NCBI RefSeq assembly: GCF_030035675.1
Contig: NC_084482.1
Coordinates: 217,581,943 to 217,645,942, forward strand
Source: Rhineura floridana
Taxonomy: Eukaryota; Chordata; Lepidosauria; Squamata; Rhineuridae
Length of the DNA stretch: 64,000 nucleotides
Direction: 5' to 3'
How positions within the stretch are numbered: the first letter of the stretch is position 1; each line of letters starts with the position of its first letter. Below the pieces are notes generated by a model that saw only the letters and a program-made list of their open reading frames with translations, ran no database searches and was not told the origin of the DNA. Positions 33,914 to 46,689 of the stretch are shown here, piece after piece. The position numbers and the translations under genes are program-made.

Positions 33914-34855
33914 GGGCTCATCCAGACGACTGCAAGATGTGTGACATGCCTGCTATGTGTGTTCATTATTTTTCGGTCATCCAAATGACATCTCGCGCTG
34001 TTACGCATTTTCGCGGGTTAAATCCACTCCTTGCAATACCGGCAAAAATGCGATTTGGTGTTTAAAATCGGGAATCATCCGCTGTGCCTTCAGGAGTTAG
34101 GATGCAATACTGTGGACTTTACAGCTGATGGGCGGTTCTTGGGCGTTTCCCCTTGCCCCTTCTCATTCCAGCCAATCACGTATCTGCACTTTTGCACATG
34201 TGCGAGAATAAGCCCGGGAAAATTGAACCAATCACTGCAATGGTGGGGTGTTGGGGGTGTGTGTCTGCAACTACTGCACAGATGCATTTTATTTTTTGCC
34301 AGCCTGCAAACTGGGCGGCCGCTCTGGGTGAAATCTGCAATGCACAGCAAGCGAGAAAGGGGGGGTCGGTTTCAGCCTGCCTCTGGAAAGCTTTGTCAAT
34401 TTCATTCTCCATGGGAAGGAAAGGGAGAAGGAGGGGGGGGTGACACGTTTCTTGCTTTTTTGGAGAAATAAGTGCAATTGCCAGCGAGTGTATCTCCTTA
34501 AATATCAATAGAGGCAAGCATAATATCGCAAATACAAACAAGGCAGGCATGAAACCGGTCAGCAGCCTTTCCTTCCGAGGCGAGAACTCCTTTACAGCCA
34601 TATTGTGCTTCGTTGCAAAGGGGGAGAGGAGCATACATAATTTTTTTGCTGACCAATTGGTTGATACGGAAATGTTTTAGAGGTGGAGCTTGGAAAAAGC
34701 GAAAAGAATGTAGGGGTCTTACCACTGTGTGTGCAGGTGCAAAAAAGCATTTTTTTTTAATTGGGAAAGAGCGAACTAAAAGGCAAAGTGAGGACTATCA
34801 GATGACAAACTGAATATGGAAACCGTGGATTATCCCGCTCCGTTTGGATAAGCCC
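33914..34855. mobile_element. Harbinger-like non-autonomous element, copy 1 (942 bp)
   Basis: Ends GGGCTCATCCAGACGA and (complement of the right end) GGGCTTATCCAAACGG form imperfect inverted repeats. The flanks are a 3-bp duplication TGA (33911-33913, 34856-34858). The second copy at 55323 is flanked by TTA. A T-N-A duplication fits the PIF/Harbinger superfamily. No transposase frame is recognised. It is inserted in the CR1 above. Confidence 0.8.
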
Positions 34856-35224
34856 TGAATATCAACAAGCATATAGAGAGAGGTGGTCCATTGTACATAG
34901 GGTACTTGGACTTTCAAAAGCTTTTGAAAAGGTACCTCACCAATAAAGATTCCTGAGTAAGCTTAACAGTCATAGAGTAAGAGGAGAGGTGCTCTTGTGG
35001 ATCAGGAACTGGATAGGAAACAGAAAGCAGAGAGTAGGAATAATGGGACAGTTCTGTGAATGGAGGGATAGAGAAAGTAGACTTCCCCAAGGATTGGTAC
35101 TGGGCCTGTGCTTTTTAACTAGTTATAAACAATCTAGAGTTAGGGGTGAGCAGTGAGGTGGCCAAGTTTGCTGATGATACTAAATTTTTCAGGGTCGTTA
35201 AAACAAAAAGGGATTGTGAAGAAC

Positions 35225-36049
35225 AAGGGCAACAAGGATGATCAGGAGACTGGAAACAAAGTCCTATGAGGAGAGACTGAAAGAACTGGGCATGTTTAGC
35301 CTGGAGAAGAGAAGACTGAGGGGAGATATGATAGCACTCTTCAAGCACTTGAAAGGTTGCCCCACAGAGGAGGGCCAGGATCTCTTCTCAATCATCCCAG
35401 AGAGCAGGACACGGAATAATGGGCTCAAGTTGCAGGAAGCCAGATTTCAACTGGACATCAGGAAAAACTGTTGGAGCGGTACGACAATGGAACCAATGAC
35501 CTAGAGAGGTAGAGGAATCTCTAACACTGGAGGCCTTCAAGAGGCAGCTGGACAGCCACCTGTTGGGTATGCTTTAAGTTGGATTCCTGTGTTGATCATG
35601 GTGCTGAACTGGATGGCCTTATAGGCCCCTTCTGACTCTATGGTTCTATGTTTTTACATCACCACAGCAGCTTCTGGAGGAACATAGGAAGCTGCCTTAT
35701 CCATCTATCACTGTATTTTCTACACTCACTGGAAGCAGCTCTTCAGTGTTTTAGGCAGGGAGTGTATCTGAGCTGCACTGGGCGATGCCAGGAATTGAGT
35801 CTGCGGCCTTCTTAGTGTAAGGCAGATGCTCTACTGGACATCAGGAAAAACTTCCTAACTGTTAGAACCATACAACAATGGAACCAATGACCTAGAGAGG
35901 TAGTGGGCTCTCCAACACTGGAGGCCTTCAAGAGGCAGCTGGACAGCCATCTGTCGGGAATGCTTTGATTTGGATTCCTGCATTGTGCAGGGGGTTGGAC
36001 TTGATGGCCTTATAGGCCCCTTCCAACTCTACTATTCTATGATTCTATG
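35225..36049 (+). mobile_element. Two CR1 3' ends and a SINE nested in the CR1
   Basis: 35225-35660 is a classic CR1 3' end ([20 protein letters not shown], then 'ggccttcaagaggcagctgg' and the 'ttctatg' terminus). 35680-35835 is a minus-strand tRNA-derived SINE. 35836-36049 is a second CR1 3' end finishing 'attctatgattctatga', the repeat typical of the CR1 terminus. Confidence 0.8.
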
Positions 36050-37109
36050 AACTCCAAAAGGACATTTCCAAACTGAGTGAATGGGCAGTAAAATGGCAAA
36101 AGCAATTCAGTGCAAACAAGTGTAAAGTTATGCATATTGGAGCAACAAATCTTAATTTCACATATACACTCTTGAGATCTGAACTGGCAGTGACGGAGCA
36201 GGAATGAGACCTTGAGGTCATAGTGGATAGTTCAATGAAGATGTTGACCCAGTTTGCGGCAGTTGTGAAAAAGGCAAATTCCATTCTAGGGGACATTAGA
36301 AAAGGTATTGAAAATAAAACCAACAAAATAATACTGTATAAACCTATGGTGTGGCTGCATTTGGAATACTGTGTATATTTCTGGTTGCCTCACCTCAAAA
36401 ATGATATTGAGCTGGAAAAGGTTCAGAAAAGGGCAAGCAGAATGATTAAGGGGATGAATTGACTCCCCTATAAGGAAAAGCTGCAGTATTTTTTAGTTTA
36501 GAGAAAAGATGAGTGAGAGGCAGCATGAGAGAATTATATAAAATTGTGCATGGCATGTAGAAAGGGGATACAGAAAAGTTCTTCTCCCTCTCTCATAACA
36601 GTAGATGTGGTGGACATCCAATGAAGCTGAATGTTGGAAGATGCAGGACAGACAAAGCAAAGTATTTTTCATGCAGCACTTAGTTAATCTATGGAATTCA
36701 CTCTTACAAGAGGCAGTGATGGCCACCAATTTGGATGGCTTTAACTGATGGTGAGTGTCTATGCTCTCCCTCTGCAGTTGGAGTCAGTATGCTTCTCAAT
36801 AGCAGTTGCTAGGAACCCCAGGAGGGGAGACTGCTCTTGCTTTCATGTCCTGCTTTTGGGCTTCTTATAGGCAACTGGTTGGCCACTTTGAGAACTGGAC
36901 GCTGGACTAGATGGACCACTGGTCTGATCCAGCAGGCTGTTCTTACTGCCACTCTCTGTTTAATAAAACATGTCAAATTCCTCATTCTGCCACCTGAAGG
37001 ACATTTCTAGATAATAAAAACCTCTTACGTTTATTCCTAGAACAATACTTGTGCTTGGTTCTTTTCATCTGTGTTTTAAAAGAATGTTGAATTTAATAAA
37101 GGATTTGTG

Positions 37110-37235
37110 TGGGCTAGCTCTGTGACAGCACATGCTTTGCATCAAGAAGGTCCCAGGCTCTGTCTATTTCTCTGTCTATTTTGAAAGGTAGAAGGTGATA
37201 TGACTACCTCTTGGAGACTCCAGAGAGCCATTGTC
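37110..37235 (+). mobile_element. Degenerate tRNA-derived SINE
   Basis: 'catgctttgcatcaagaagg' and 'tcccaggctctg' with 'gagactccagagagccattg' match the second SINE family, heavily decayed. Confidence 0.5.
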
Positions 37236-37399
37236 CATCAGTCTTAGGCTTCATGGACCAAGACTCTGATCTGAAATTGATTGGCAAAAAACATTTTTTA
37301 AATTTCCCCCAGATTTTTTCTGCACCTTCACGTCTCTACAAATAAGACAGTTCCTTCAGCTGCAACCAAAACAGACTTAGCAAGATTTACTAGCTTAAT

Positions 37400-37965
<566 letters not shown>

Positions 37966-38446
37966 AGCCCTCTTAGTCATGCTTTGAAGGTCAAGAAGGG
38001 ACTTTGTTCCTTTTGATTAAAATTATGCTGGTGAAAATAGCATGAATTTAACTAGATCCTGGTGAAAATAACATGATTTGAACTAAATGGTGCTTGAGTG
38101 TTCCACATTGCCCCAGTCCAGGAATCATGCCTCTGTGGCAAAGTAGGAACAATATGATTTACCAGTGATGCATGCAAGGAAACAGCCATTGTCCCTTTTT
38201 AAATAAGCCTAAGAAATCAGATTTATGTTGAGTGCTGTTATAGTCATCATTTTGGGATATGAGAGCCTGTATTTCATCCTGTATTTTTAAAAATTAAATT
38301 ACTTGGAAAGCTCAGTATGGAAGGACCATATACAATTGGTTTCTTATATGTTTGCTGCTGCTAGATTATTACATGCAGCTAAATGGAGAGTGGTGATAAT
38401 TCCCACAATAAAAGATTGCTATGATAAAATATGGGAGTATTCACTG

Positions 38447-38515
38447 ATTTATTTATTTATTACATTTATATACCACCCCATAGCCAAAGCTCTCTGGGCA
38501 GTTTTCACTGATGGC
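38447..38515 (-). mobile_element. L2 3' tail fragment
   Basis: The reversed tail 'accgccc..agccgaagctctctggg' with TTTAT repeats matches the end of the L2 at 27810-27890. Confidence 0.75.
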
Positions 38516-38606
38516 AAAATTAACTTATTATGTAAAATGTAGAGAATGTAATTATAGAGAGAGTGTGTTTTTGGTTAAGTGGCCGAATTTTATTGTTGTA
38601 TACAAG

Positions 38607-38712
38607 GGTCAGGTCTGGTCAGTGTCTGTATGGGAGACCACCTGGGAACCATACTTAAGCCGCCTTGGGTTTCTATCATGAAAAGAAACGTGGGGTACAA
38701 AATGTAAAAAAT
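38607..38712 (+). mobile_element. 5S rRNA-derived SINE (SINE3-type)
   Basis: 'gggtcaggtctggtcagtgt' and 'ctgtatgggagaccacctgg' closely follow the 3' half of vertebrate 5S rRNA (...ggatgggagaccgcctggga). A LINE-like tail and AAATAAAT repeats follow. The 5' half of the 5S head is missing. Confidence 0.75.
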
Positions 38713-38873
38713 AAATAAATAAGTACATGGGATAGTTCCAAGCAATACTTATCATTTTTCTATGTTTTTATTTGCTGCATTTAGTTTGTTTATGACTGTA
38801 TAATAAGTCTGGCTTGAATTGGCAATAACATTCAATCCTTTTTTAAAAAAACCATCACCACATACTTACTTAC

Positions 38874-39142
38874 ATTTTAATGTTGATTCAAGGAGCCTGG
38901 GAGAAAGAACTTGGCATGACTATCGCATTTAGCAGAGGGATGACCCCGCCGATGAGCTGGTCTCCTGCTCTGTAATAATTCCAAGGATTATACTGATCTC
39001 TCAGTAAACTCAAAGGGCATTTTGCCATCAGCATCCCACAGACTGCACAGGACAGCAGCAGAAACTGGAGCAGCAATATTGTGAGTGGCACACTGGCAGC
39101 ATCTCTGCCTGCCTCAGATCCCACCCAAGCTCTCTCGGGCAC
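38874..39142 (-). pseudogene. V2R gene A exon 1 (signal peptide, N-terminus), with stop
   Basis: A hydrophobic leader (LTILLLQFLLLSCAVCG) precedes KCPLSLLRDQYNPWNYYRAG and DQLIGGVIP, the standard V2R N-terminus. At the position equivalent to gene B's MPMTIL start, A has GTG (SVPLTIL). The nearest in-frame ATG upstream is at 39142, and a later one, GMLMAKC, lies after the leader core. A TGA follows SFSQAP, where gene B reads PPFIQIK. The donor is good: aaaat|gtaagtaag. Confidence 0.82.
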
Positions 39143-40250
39143 ACAAAATATTTATGCATCATCCCTTTCAGGATTGCTGCAAAAAAAATGGTCTCCTGTT
39201 GCTCCCAATTCTGATGTTTCTGTTACTGGACTCAGATGTCAGTTCTGACCTTTAGGAAAGTCCCTTGACAAGAAGAAGAGGTATAAATCATCATGATTTC
39301 AATAATTACTAAGGGAACTCTGCTATATCCTGAAGGCCTCTGTCTGACAACTGGCTCCATGCGCAGGTGCCCAGGTGGAGAAAACCATGTTTGCAAAAAT
39401 AATCATCACAGATGAGCTCTACACTCTTCCACAGTCTGGTGGGAGGAGATCAGCAACAATGGACTGAACTTTAGTGAAGAAAACTCTGCCCAGAGAAAGC
39501 CCTCCTGGGAAAGATTTCTGAAAGGCGGCAGGTTATACATTTTCAAAATAAAAACAGCCCTAAATCAGTCCAGCAATATGAGCCCTTTATAGTGTATATC
39601 TTGTGTAAATGAAAAGTACAAATTACTAGCATGATCAAAACACAGTGGGTGGAATGCAGTGCTAGACCTACCCAGAGTAGGCCCATTGTAATTAATGGAC
39701 ATGACTAAACAGGTTCATTAATTTCAATATGCCTACTCTGAGTAGGACAAAGTTGACTACCACCCATAGACATTCCACACCTGCAGAGCTTGTGCCATCA
39801 AGGGCCATGAAGTAAAGGGAGGCATTGGCATGGTGTATACACGGAAAGGATGCAAAAAGCCTTCCAATGGATACCATTGCGGTGTGGTGTGCATAAACGC
39901 ATGCGAGGACGCACATACACACACATAGCTGAGTGCCATCTAGCGAAGGAGGAGAGGAAACATACACTTATCAGCTCTGTTTTAACAGGTGATTCAACTT
40001 GTTCCCCAGTCAGAATGGTGTCTGCCCTGTTTAACTCAAACTGGAAGCTTGAAGACATTCATCAAGGTGAGCCCCTCAGCGATTACCTAATGGTAGTCTA
40101 GCCTTGGGGGCTATAAAGTGAAACTCCGAAGGGCTCTGGACCACCAAAGCTGGCCTCTAAACTTTTTTCCTTTAATTTAAAAGCAGATTAAACTCCGCAG
40201 TTTTAAACTCCATAGAAAATATCTTTTACGACCAACGAACTTTCATATTA
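39143..40250 (-). promoter_or_regulatory. V2R gene A 5' flank, homologous to gene B flank
   Basis: Matching stretches in order: 'aatatttatgcatcat' (39150/52410), 'tctgctatatcctga' (39320/52573), 'gctccatg' (39355), 'atggtgtctg' (40016/53111), 'gtagtctagc' (40092/53192) and 'ccaccaaagctg' (40142/53250). It is therefore duplicated with the gene and probably holds the promoter. Gene B has about 150 bp, including its start region, that A lacks. Confidence 0.75.
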
Positions 40251-40434
40251 AAGAGGCTCCCTTTAAATAAAGGATATGGGAAAAACAGGGCAGAGAAATT
40301 TTCAGATCAGGATGCTGGGTAAACTGTTTCTCCTAAACACAAGCAAGGGTTGATCCTATCCTATTTAAAATGGAATAAATCATACACACACCTTTTGGTA
40401 TTGCTTAATTTAATTTTTTATTTATTAATACTAG

Positions 40435-40870
40435 AAGCAGACTTTCAGGTTACATTAAATTCTTCTGGCTATGAGCTAAAAGTCAAACATCAAACATGCT
40501 GAACAGTCAGGATGATGGCAACCTAGCTGCAGAGGTTTATTGGTCACTGGTGTTACCATGGAGATGGCCTAGCCTACATGCAGACAAATTATTATGTCAT
40601 CATGTATGATGTCACAAGCAGGATAACCTCCAAATCTCAGCAAAGTGTGAGAGAACTAACAGCAGGTCCGGACTTCATGCTCTCTAGGTGGACCTTCATG
40701 ACAGACTATGAAAAGGTAAAATTTGGGGCTATATTAATTTTTACCAGATCAAAATGAATTGGATGGTGGAGAAATATGGTGTCAAGGAACAGAAAAGACA
40801 GACGGCGATGTCAGCAGGACAATCCATGAACTCTTTGTCTTAAAATCATTTATGTAAATATTCTAGCACA
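40435..40870 (-). promoter_or_regulatory. Conserved V2R upstream block, copy A
   Basis: This is the second of three similar blocks (9815, 40435, 55010). It holds 'ttaccatggagatggcctag', the CRE-like inverted repeat at 40595-40614, and 'gaattggatggtgg'. It lies 1.3 kb upstream of exon 1 of gene A. Whether it is a promoter, an enhancer or a non-coding first exon is unknown. Confidence 0.65.
40595..40614. promoter_or_regulatory. CRE/AP-1-like inverted repeat, copy 2
   Basis: TGTCATCAT-GT-ATGATGTCA; one base of the left half-site differs from copy 1. Confidence 0.4.
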
Positions 40871-42242
40871 CAACTTTGGGAGGGTGTTGTTACAGTTTTG
40901 GCATGTAATTTGCAACGGAGTGCAGAATAAATTAGTCCCATTAAGACTGATGTTTAAAAGAATAAAGGAACTTAAGGTTTATTACTACAAAGAAGAAAAA
41001 TTATTCATGGTGAAGCAGCCATGCAGCTTCCAATCAAGGAACCATCTCTAACTACCTGAGACAGGAAAAGACGGGAGGGGAGGAGCAAAGCCTGAAAGAA
41101 CAACAAACACTTTAGAAGATTTAGCAGAGGGAAAAAGAGATTCACCTTCTGTTTATCCTCCCCCCACCCACCCAGTTCAGATTGTTTGCTACATGCGTTA
41201 CTCTCAACAGATATATTTTAACATTTTAACATCTTAACAGTTAATATTTTAACTTTTAACATTTTAATATTTTCACACTTCAGTATTTTAGTATATTAGT
41301 ATTTTGTAGTTTAGTATGTTTAATTTGTTTTCTTTGTGGTTTATTGTATACTGATGTTTATTTATTGTTGTGAACCGCCCAGAGAGCTTCGGCTATGGGG
41401 CGGTATAGAAATTTAATAAATAAATAAATAAATATTTGCCCTTTTTTACAAATATAGAATTTGAGCATGAAGACCCTTGCTGGTCCCATGAGGTTGCTAA
41501 AGAAACTGGTGTCATAGGCTTCCCCTAGAGGGCAACTCACCCTCCCCATTTTCTCTTCAGCCCCAGTCTGAACTGCATGCCATTTATACAGTCACAGAAT
41601 GAGCCCATTCTTCAGCTTGGAGTGGAAAGATGAACCCCTTTCCCCAAAGGCTTGGATCTTCCATCAGAAGGGTCTGTAAACCTGGGAATAATAATCTGTA
41701 AAAGGCTACAAATTTTCCAAGGCTGGAAACCTCAAAGCCTCTTTCCAACCAGAGATTGGGGGGGGAGAGGGTTAGAAAGAGAGAGAGGAGCCCTCTCTCT
41801 CCCCCACCCTATTTCTGTCCATCTCAAGATGAAAGATTTGAGATTACCCAAAGAGTGAGGCTTGAAATGAGAGGGAGAGTCAGTGAAGAAATAAAAGAAC
41901 TCCCTAAGAATTTCTGCCACCACCATAGCTTCATTTGCACACTAGGAGAAGCTTCCCCAGTGGCATTGCCGCCTGCTGTCACTCAGACACTAAAGCTCCA
42001 GAAGGCCACCAAGGGGGAAAAATGGATACAGCCCACTGGAGGTCCCAGGGTCAGTTCCTAGCATCTCTACAGAACAGAGCTGCCATATCTGAACAGGGCA
42101 ACAGGCCTCCTGAGCAGGACAATGGTCACTTGCTTTGAGCTCTGTCTTCCCTCCAAAACCTCCCTTCAGAGCAGGGAGGATGGGCCTTAGGCACCCTGCT
42201 TCCTGATTGGCTCTCTCTCCTCTCCATCCACCTTCCCATTGG
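40871..42242. other. Intergenic: no gene; L2 tail at 41360
   Basis: AT-rich repeats of 'taacattttaa' at 41215-41300 lead into an L2 tail. 41436-42234 holds open frames without recognisable domains. No RNA gene seen. Confidence 0.4.
41360..41434 (+). mobile_element. L2 3' tail
   Basis: 'cgcccagagagcttcggcta' and 'tggggcggtatagaaa' followed by AAATA repeats, as at 27828-27890. Confidence 0.8.
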
Positions 42243-42359
42243 CAGAGCTTGGAAAAGTTACTTTTTTTGAACTACAACTCCCATCAGCCCCAGCCAGCAT
42301 GGCCACTGGATTGGGCTGATGGGAGTTGTAGTTCAAAAAAGTAACTTTTCCAAGCTCTG
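42243..42359. mobile_element. CAGAGCTTGG palindromic MITE, 117 bp
   Basis: Complete ends, inverted interior and a perfect 8-bp duplication CCCATTGG at 42235-42242 and 42360-42367. Confidence 0.95.
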
Positions 42360-42578
42360 CCCATTGGTTCTTTCCACTGTAATGGCCCTGGGTTGGGGGA
42401 CACTATATTTTTAAAAAGCCTAACCTGAAACTGCAGTGGGATTGCGAGGAGGGGAGGCAGAGAGTGGAGTAGGTACAGTAGGTGGGGGGGGGCAATCTTT
42501 GACAGTGAATGTCTCTGTAGTGATTCGTACAATGTCCTGGACCACAACCACACACCATACAATAACCCTACTACTGTT

Positions 42579-42818
42579 CCACTTTAAACAGTCCTGGCTT
42601 CCCGCAAAGAATCCTGGGAAGTGTGGTTTGTGAAAGGTGCTGTTCCCTTGTATAGCTACAGTTCCCAGAGTTCTCTGAGAAGAGGGACTGACTGATAAAC
42701 CATACTGAGAATTGTACCTCTGTGAAGAGAAAAGAGCTTCTCCTCGCAACTCTCGACACCCTTCACAAACTACCCTTCCCAGGATTCTTTGGGGGAAACC
42801 ATGACTGTTTAAAGTGGA
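42579..42818. mobile_element. Inverted-repeat MITE, about 240 bp
   Basis: Left arm 'ccactttaaacagtcctggc' and 'aaagaatcctgggaagtgtg' is mirrored by 'cccttcccaggattctttgg' and 'atgactgtttaaagtgg'. A half copy sits at 60170-60290. Target duplication not resolved. Confidence 0.75.
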
Positions 42819-43257
42819 ATAATACTGGAATAAATGTATGCTGTGAATGTGGCCCTGTTTTGACATTTTGCAATAAAAATGAATAGCACATCTTCTGCTG
42901 GATATCTGACATGTCAATCCAGTCCAGCCATGCATGGGTCCAGCTCAGTCCAGGCAGAACGCGAAGTCCACACTGCACTTCCCTCTTGGGGCCGCACTTC
43001 CCTCCTTCCACCTCTCTCTTACGTCTGCCTCAGACCAGCTTCCTCTGCTTTTTCATCCCCAGGAAAAGGATTACAGGGCAGGAGATTACAAGGAAAATGG
43101 TGGGTTTGCACGTGTGTACCTGCGTGCGCACACGGCCTGCTCTTGATGGGGTCATACTCCCTCTGAAGGAGTGGGTTTGTAGTTTGGAGGTTCTCCTGTA
43201 TCTAAAAAGATCAAAACAGATCAATATATATAAGCTTCTTATGATATATATGCAATT
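42819..43257. other. No gene seen
   Basis: Open frames around 42880-43330 show no recognised domain, although the stretch is less AT-rich than its surroundings. I cannot support a gene. Confidence 0.35.
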
Positions 43258-43486
43258 AATTTATTGGATTACTGCACTTTTCTTCCAGGAGCTTAAAGTG
43301 GTGTACATGGTTCTTCCCCTCCTCATTTAACCCTGATAACAACCCTGTGAAGTAGATTAGGCTGTGAGGCAGTGACAGGTGCAAGATCACATAGTGAACT
43401 TCATGTCTGATTGAGAATTCAAACTCTGGTCTCCTAGATCCTAGTCCAACACTTTGACCACTATACCACAGTGGCTAAGTGTCGTA
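43258..43486 (-). mobile_element. tRNA-related SINE
   Basis: Reversed head 'actataccacagtggct' and tail 'ccaggagcttaaagtggtgt' as at 3488. Confidence 0.75.
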
Positions 43487-43509
43487 CAAGATTAAAACAG
43501 CAAAGATTC

Positions 43510-43690
43510 ACCTCCTATTGAGAGACTGTAACTCAGTAGAAGAGTACATGCTTGGCATAGAGAAAGGCCCAGATTCAGTCCTTGACAACTCCAGTTGAGA
43601 AAGGTTCAGACAGCATGTGATGGGAAAGATCACTGCGTGGGACCCTGGAGAGATACTGCCAGTTAGAGTAGACACTATTGGGCTACATGG
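43510..43690 (+). mobile_element. tRNA-derived SINE (second family)
   Basis: 'actcagtagaagagtacatg', 'gcccagattcagtccttgac' and 'atactgccagttagagtaga', a close relative of the copy at 14300. Confidence 0.75.
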
Positions 43691-44009
43691 ACAAATAATC
43701 TAACTCGCAGAAGGAAGATTCTGCCTTTCTCAAAAAGGAACTGCAACTATGCTCCAGTTTATCTCATCTTTCAAAAACATGTTCCTCATTTTATTGTATT
43801 TGTTTAACAGGATTTATATATCGCTTAATCAGAAAAAACACTAACAAGCCAATGCTTCTCAAACTTTTTATTTCCCCATGGACCACTAGAAAATTGCCAA
43901 GGGTCCTGATGGACCACTTAAGGGTTTTTCTCCCTGTTGTAGCAATGGTAATGCACCGTGCTAGATGCTGTGCAATTTCTAATTGTATTTTTAATGCTTT
44001 TATTTCTTA

Positions 44010-44085
44010 TATTGCTGCCCTGGGCTCCTGCTGGGAGGAAGGGTGGGATATAAATTAAATAATAAATAAATAAAAATAAATATCG
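44010..44085 (+). mobile_element. L2-type 3' tail
   Basis: 'ctgccctgggctcctgctgg', 'gaggaagggtgggatataaa' then AAATAA repeats. The same tail ends the segment at 56280-56540. Confidence 0.7.
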
Positions 44086-44164
44086 TATGTTATTGCATTA
44101 AAATGCAAGTTCTACAGAATTCAAATAATTTGAATTCTGTAGACCTTAAATATAGAGAACATAT

Positions 44165-44300
44165 TGATTCCATCAAGGAAGCCACAGACCTGAACTTACA
44201 AGATCTGAACAGGGTGGTTCATGACAGATGCTCTTGGAGGTCGCTGATTCATAGGGTGGCCATAAGTCGTAGTCGACTTGAAGGCACATAACAACAACAG
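44165..44300 (+). mobile_element. BovB 3' tail fragment
   Basis: DSIKEATDLNLQDLNRVVHD can be read, then the untranslated tail to 'ggcacataacaacaac'. Confidence 0.85.
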
Positions 44301-45082
44301 CAAACAATATGAGAAATAAAAGATGCAATGAAAATACAATTAAAAATCAAAATGAATATTCAGTGTGGACATGCCAAGGACCACCTGAATGATGCTTGTG
44401 GAGCACCGGTGCATACATTGTTAATTGTCCTGTTATTTGTCAGATGCTCAGCGTGAAGTCCTGTCATCACTGTCAGATATGCAATGTAAAAATCTTGTTC
44501 TTAAAAAATCTCATGGCAAAGTACTTAATAAAATGAACCTGTTATTGGGAAGACATACCCTTATCCTTTGTATTTCAAAAGGCTATAGATCTACCTGGAT
44601 GGCAGTGTTGTTGGTGTGAAGCTGTTTTGCTCTGGAGATGTTAAAGATTGGAATTGTAGTTTAACACACGCAGAGCCAGGAAGTCTGTGTTAGCCCCTGT
44701 CTTTTACAAGCAACAATGAGTGTATGGGGAGGCTCGTTTCCCAAGATTCATTGCTACTTTGGCTCTCATGCCAAGGTCCACCATAGTGGGTCAAGAAATA
44801 AGAAATCCAAAAACCATAGTTATTGCCTTAACAGCCTGTGTTGATGAGGTATGTTAACACATATCTAGCAAAAATCTGGTTGTGATAAAATGATGCATAC
44901 AGGTTATTCAGTCCAGAGTCACTAGGCAGTCACTTTCATCATTTGTGGCTACTTTCTTTGATGACTTATATGAAGGGAAGATATGTTACAACAGAAGCAT
45001 CCAATGAGTTACATTCCAAATATACATTGATTTCATTGATACTGTGCATCAGATGCCAAAATTTAAAATAGTATTTTAAGAA
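44301..45082. other. V2R gene B 3' flank, no other gene
   Basis: Sequence just below the exon 6 stop matches the flank of the remnant at 15038. The rest shows no gene or element that I recognise. Confidence 0.4.
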
Positions 45083-45993
45083 TCAAATGATATTTTTAGT
45101 TTTTGTCGTTAAATACTCCTTTGTATTCAGATCAGGCCTGAGTACAATAATGTAGCACTTGGGCATGAAGATGCAGCCCAGAAGCCCAGCACTGGAGGCC
45201 AAGATAGAGAAGACTTGCACGGCTACCATGTATTTCCCCTTGGTGCTCAGGTAGGTGGGCACAAAGGAGACCCAAACACTGCAGAAGACCAACATGCTGA
45301 AGGTGATCAGCTTGGCTTCATTGAAGGCCCCAGGCAGCTTCCTGGCTAGGAAAGCCACCATGAAGCAGATGGCAGCCAGGAAGCCCATGTAGCCAAGGAC
45401 ACCATAAAACATGGCAACAGACCCTTCGTTGCATTGGAGGATGATCTTTCCAGGCTGGGAGTGCATGTCAGAGTCAGGGAATGGAGGAGAGGTCCCCAGC
45501 CAGATGGCGCAGATGACAACGTGGATACTGGAACAGGAAATGACAATGGAATTGGCCAGACTCTTCCCCAGCCATCTCCTCACCCTGTTCCCTGGCTTTG
45601 TGGCCAGGAAGGCCAGCACCACTGTGATGGTTTTAGCCAACACAGAAGAGATGGCGACTGAGAAGATGATGCTGAAGGCTGTTTGCCGGAGAAGACAGGT
45701 TGCTTTCCTTGGCTGGCCAATGAAGAGGAAGGAAGACAAAAAGGAAAGCAGGAGGGAGATGAGGAGGATGTAGGAGAGGTCCCGGTTGTTGGCTTTGACT
45801 ATTGGAATTTCCAGGTATTTAATGAAGATTCCTAGCACAAAACCTGTGGTTAAGCATAAGAAGAAGGCAAAGGAAACAAACATAATCCCCAAAGATTCTG
45901 CATGGGACAGGAATGTGATAAACCTGGGGACACATTGATCTTGGTCCTTGCTTGGATATTGATCTTCTGGACATTTGGTGCAATGGTCTGCAT
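45083..45993 (-). CDS. V2R gene B exon 6 (seven-transmembrane exon)
   Basis: 911 nt, open to the stop at 45083. [20 protein letters not shown], then seven helices with [55 protein letters not shown] and PKCYII. It has one codon more than A in the first helix. The stretch [11 protein letters not shown] to AGLLGCIF is almost identical to A, while the first helices differ clearly. Confidence 0.93.
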
Positions 45994-46689
45994 CTGAAAA
46001 GAGCAAGAGTGATTCCAGTGTCGCCAACATGTATGTTATATCTACATTAGTTACTCTGTTGATCCAAATGTAGCCTCCACTCCTCCCCCCCCTCAAATTG
46101 TTTTGGCTTATATGAAACTTAAGTGAGGACTATAATTGTGTCTCTCTAAAGAAGCCTCTCAGCAACCAACTTTTCCCACAAGCCTCCATTTTGGCGCACG
46201 GTGGGTGAAGGGAGGCCCAGAGCAGGCTTTGGGCAAGTAGAAGCGTTTGAAGTAGTGATTATTGGGTGGGAAGGAACCCAAACTGCAGCTGTTCCACCCC
46301 ATTCTCTTTGGCTATTCCTTAAGGAGGTGCACTGCAGTTTTCTATACGGTCATTTGAAGTCATGAGTCTAGAAAGAGGTTTGCTTTAGGCGAGCTCCTTT
46401 CAGGCACCTTGATCTTTTGCTAGTTTATATTCATTGCAGTACTCTCCTGTAATTCATTGTACAGTTGATTGTTCCCCCTCCAGACCAGTAATTTTTGCTC
46501 AGTAGATTTCCCCCTTATAATTCATTGTACAATTGATTATTCCTCCTCTTTGTTTTCCCTTTAATTGTCCGCTCATAATTAATTTTCCTTGCTTGATTAC
46601 CCCCCTCTTTGGAATTTATTGTCTAATTGGTTGTTCCTTCCTATACTTTTATACATTAACTATATGTCTGATTGGACACTTTCTTAGTT

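Larger units (their letters stand above)
33703..36955 (+). mobile_element. CR1-type LINE, mosaic with nested insertions
   Basis: Segments 33703-33910, 34859-35224 and 36050-36955 read consecutively through the same CR1 reverse transcriptase: [19 protein letters not shown], the GPVHRVLGLSKAFEKVPHQ-like motif A region, the [19 protein letters not shown] equivalent, then the NKTNKIILYKPMVWLH end and the 3' tail at 36955. The gaps are filled by a Harbinger-like element and by two CR1 3' ends plus a SINE. The element begins about 15 bp from the exon 2 acceptor of V2R gene A. Many stops are present. Confidence 0.82.

Noticed and set aside
45411-45773. Plus-strand frame over V2R exon 6 of gene B
   Set aside because: Shadow of the receptor exon; its likeness to 15830-16138 merely reflects the duplication.
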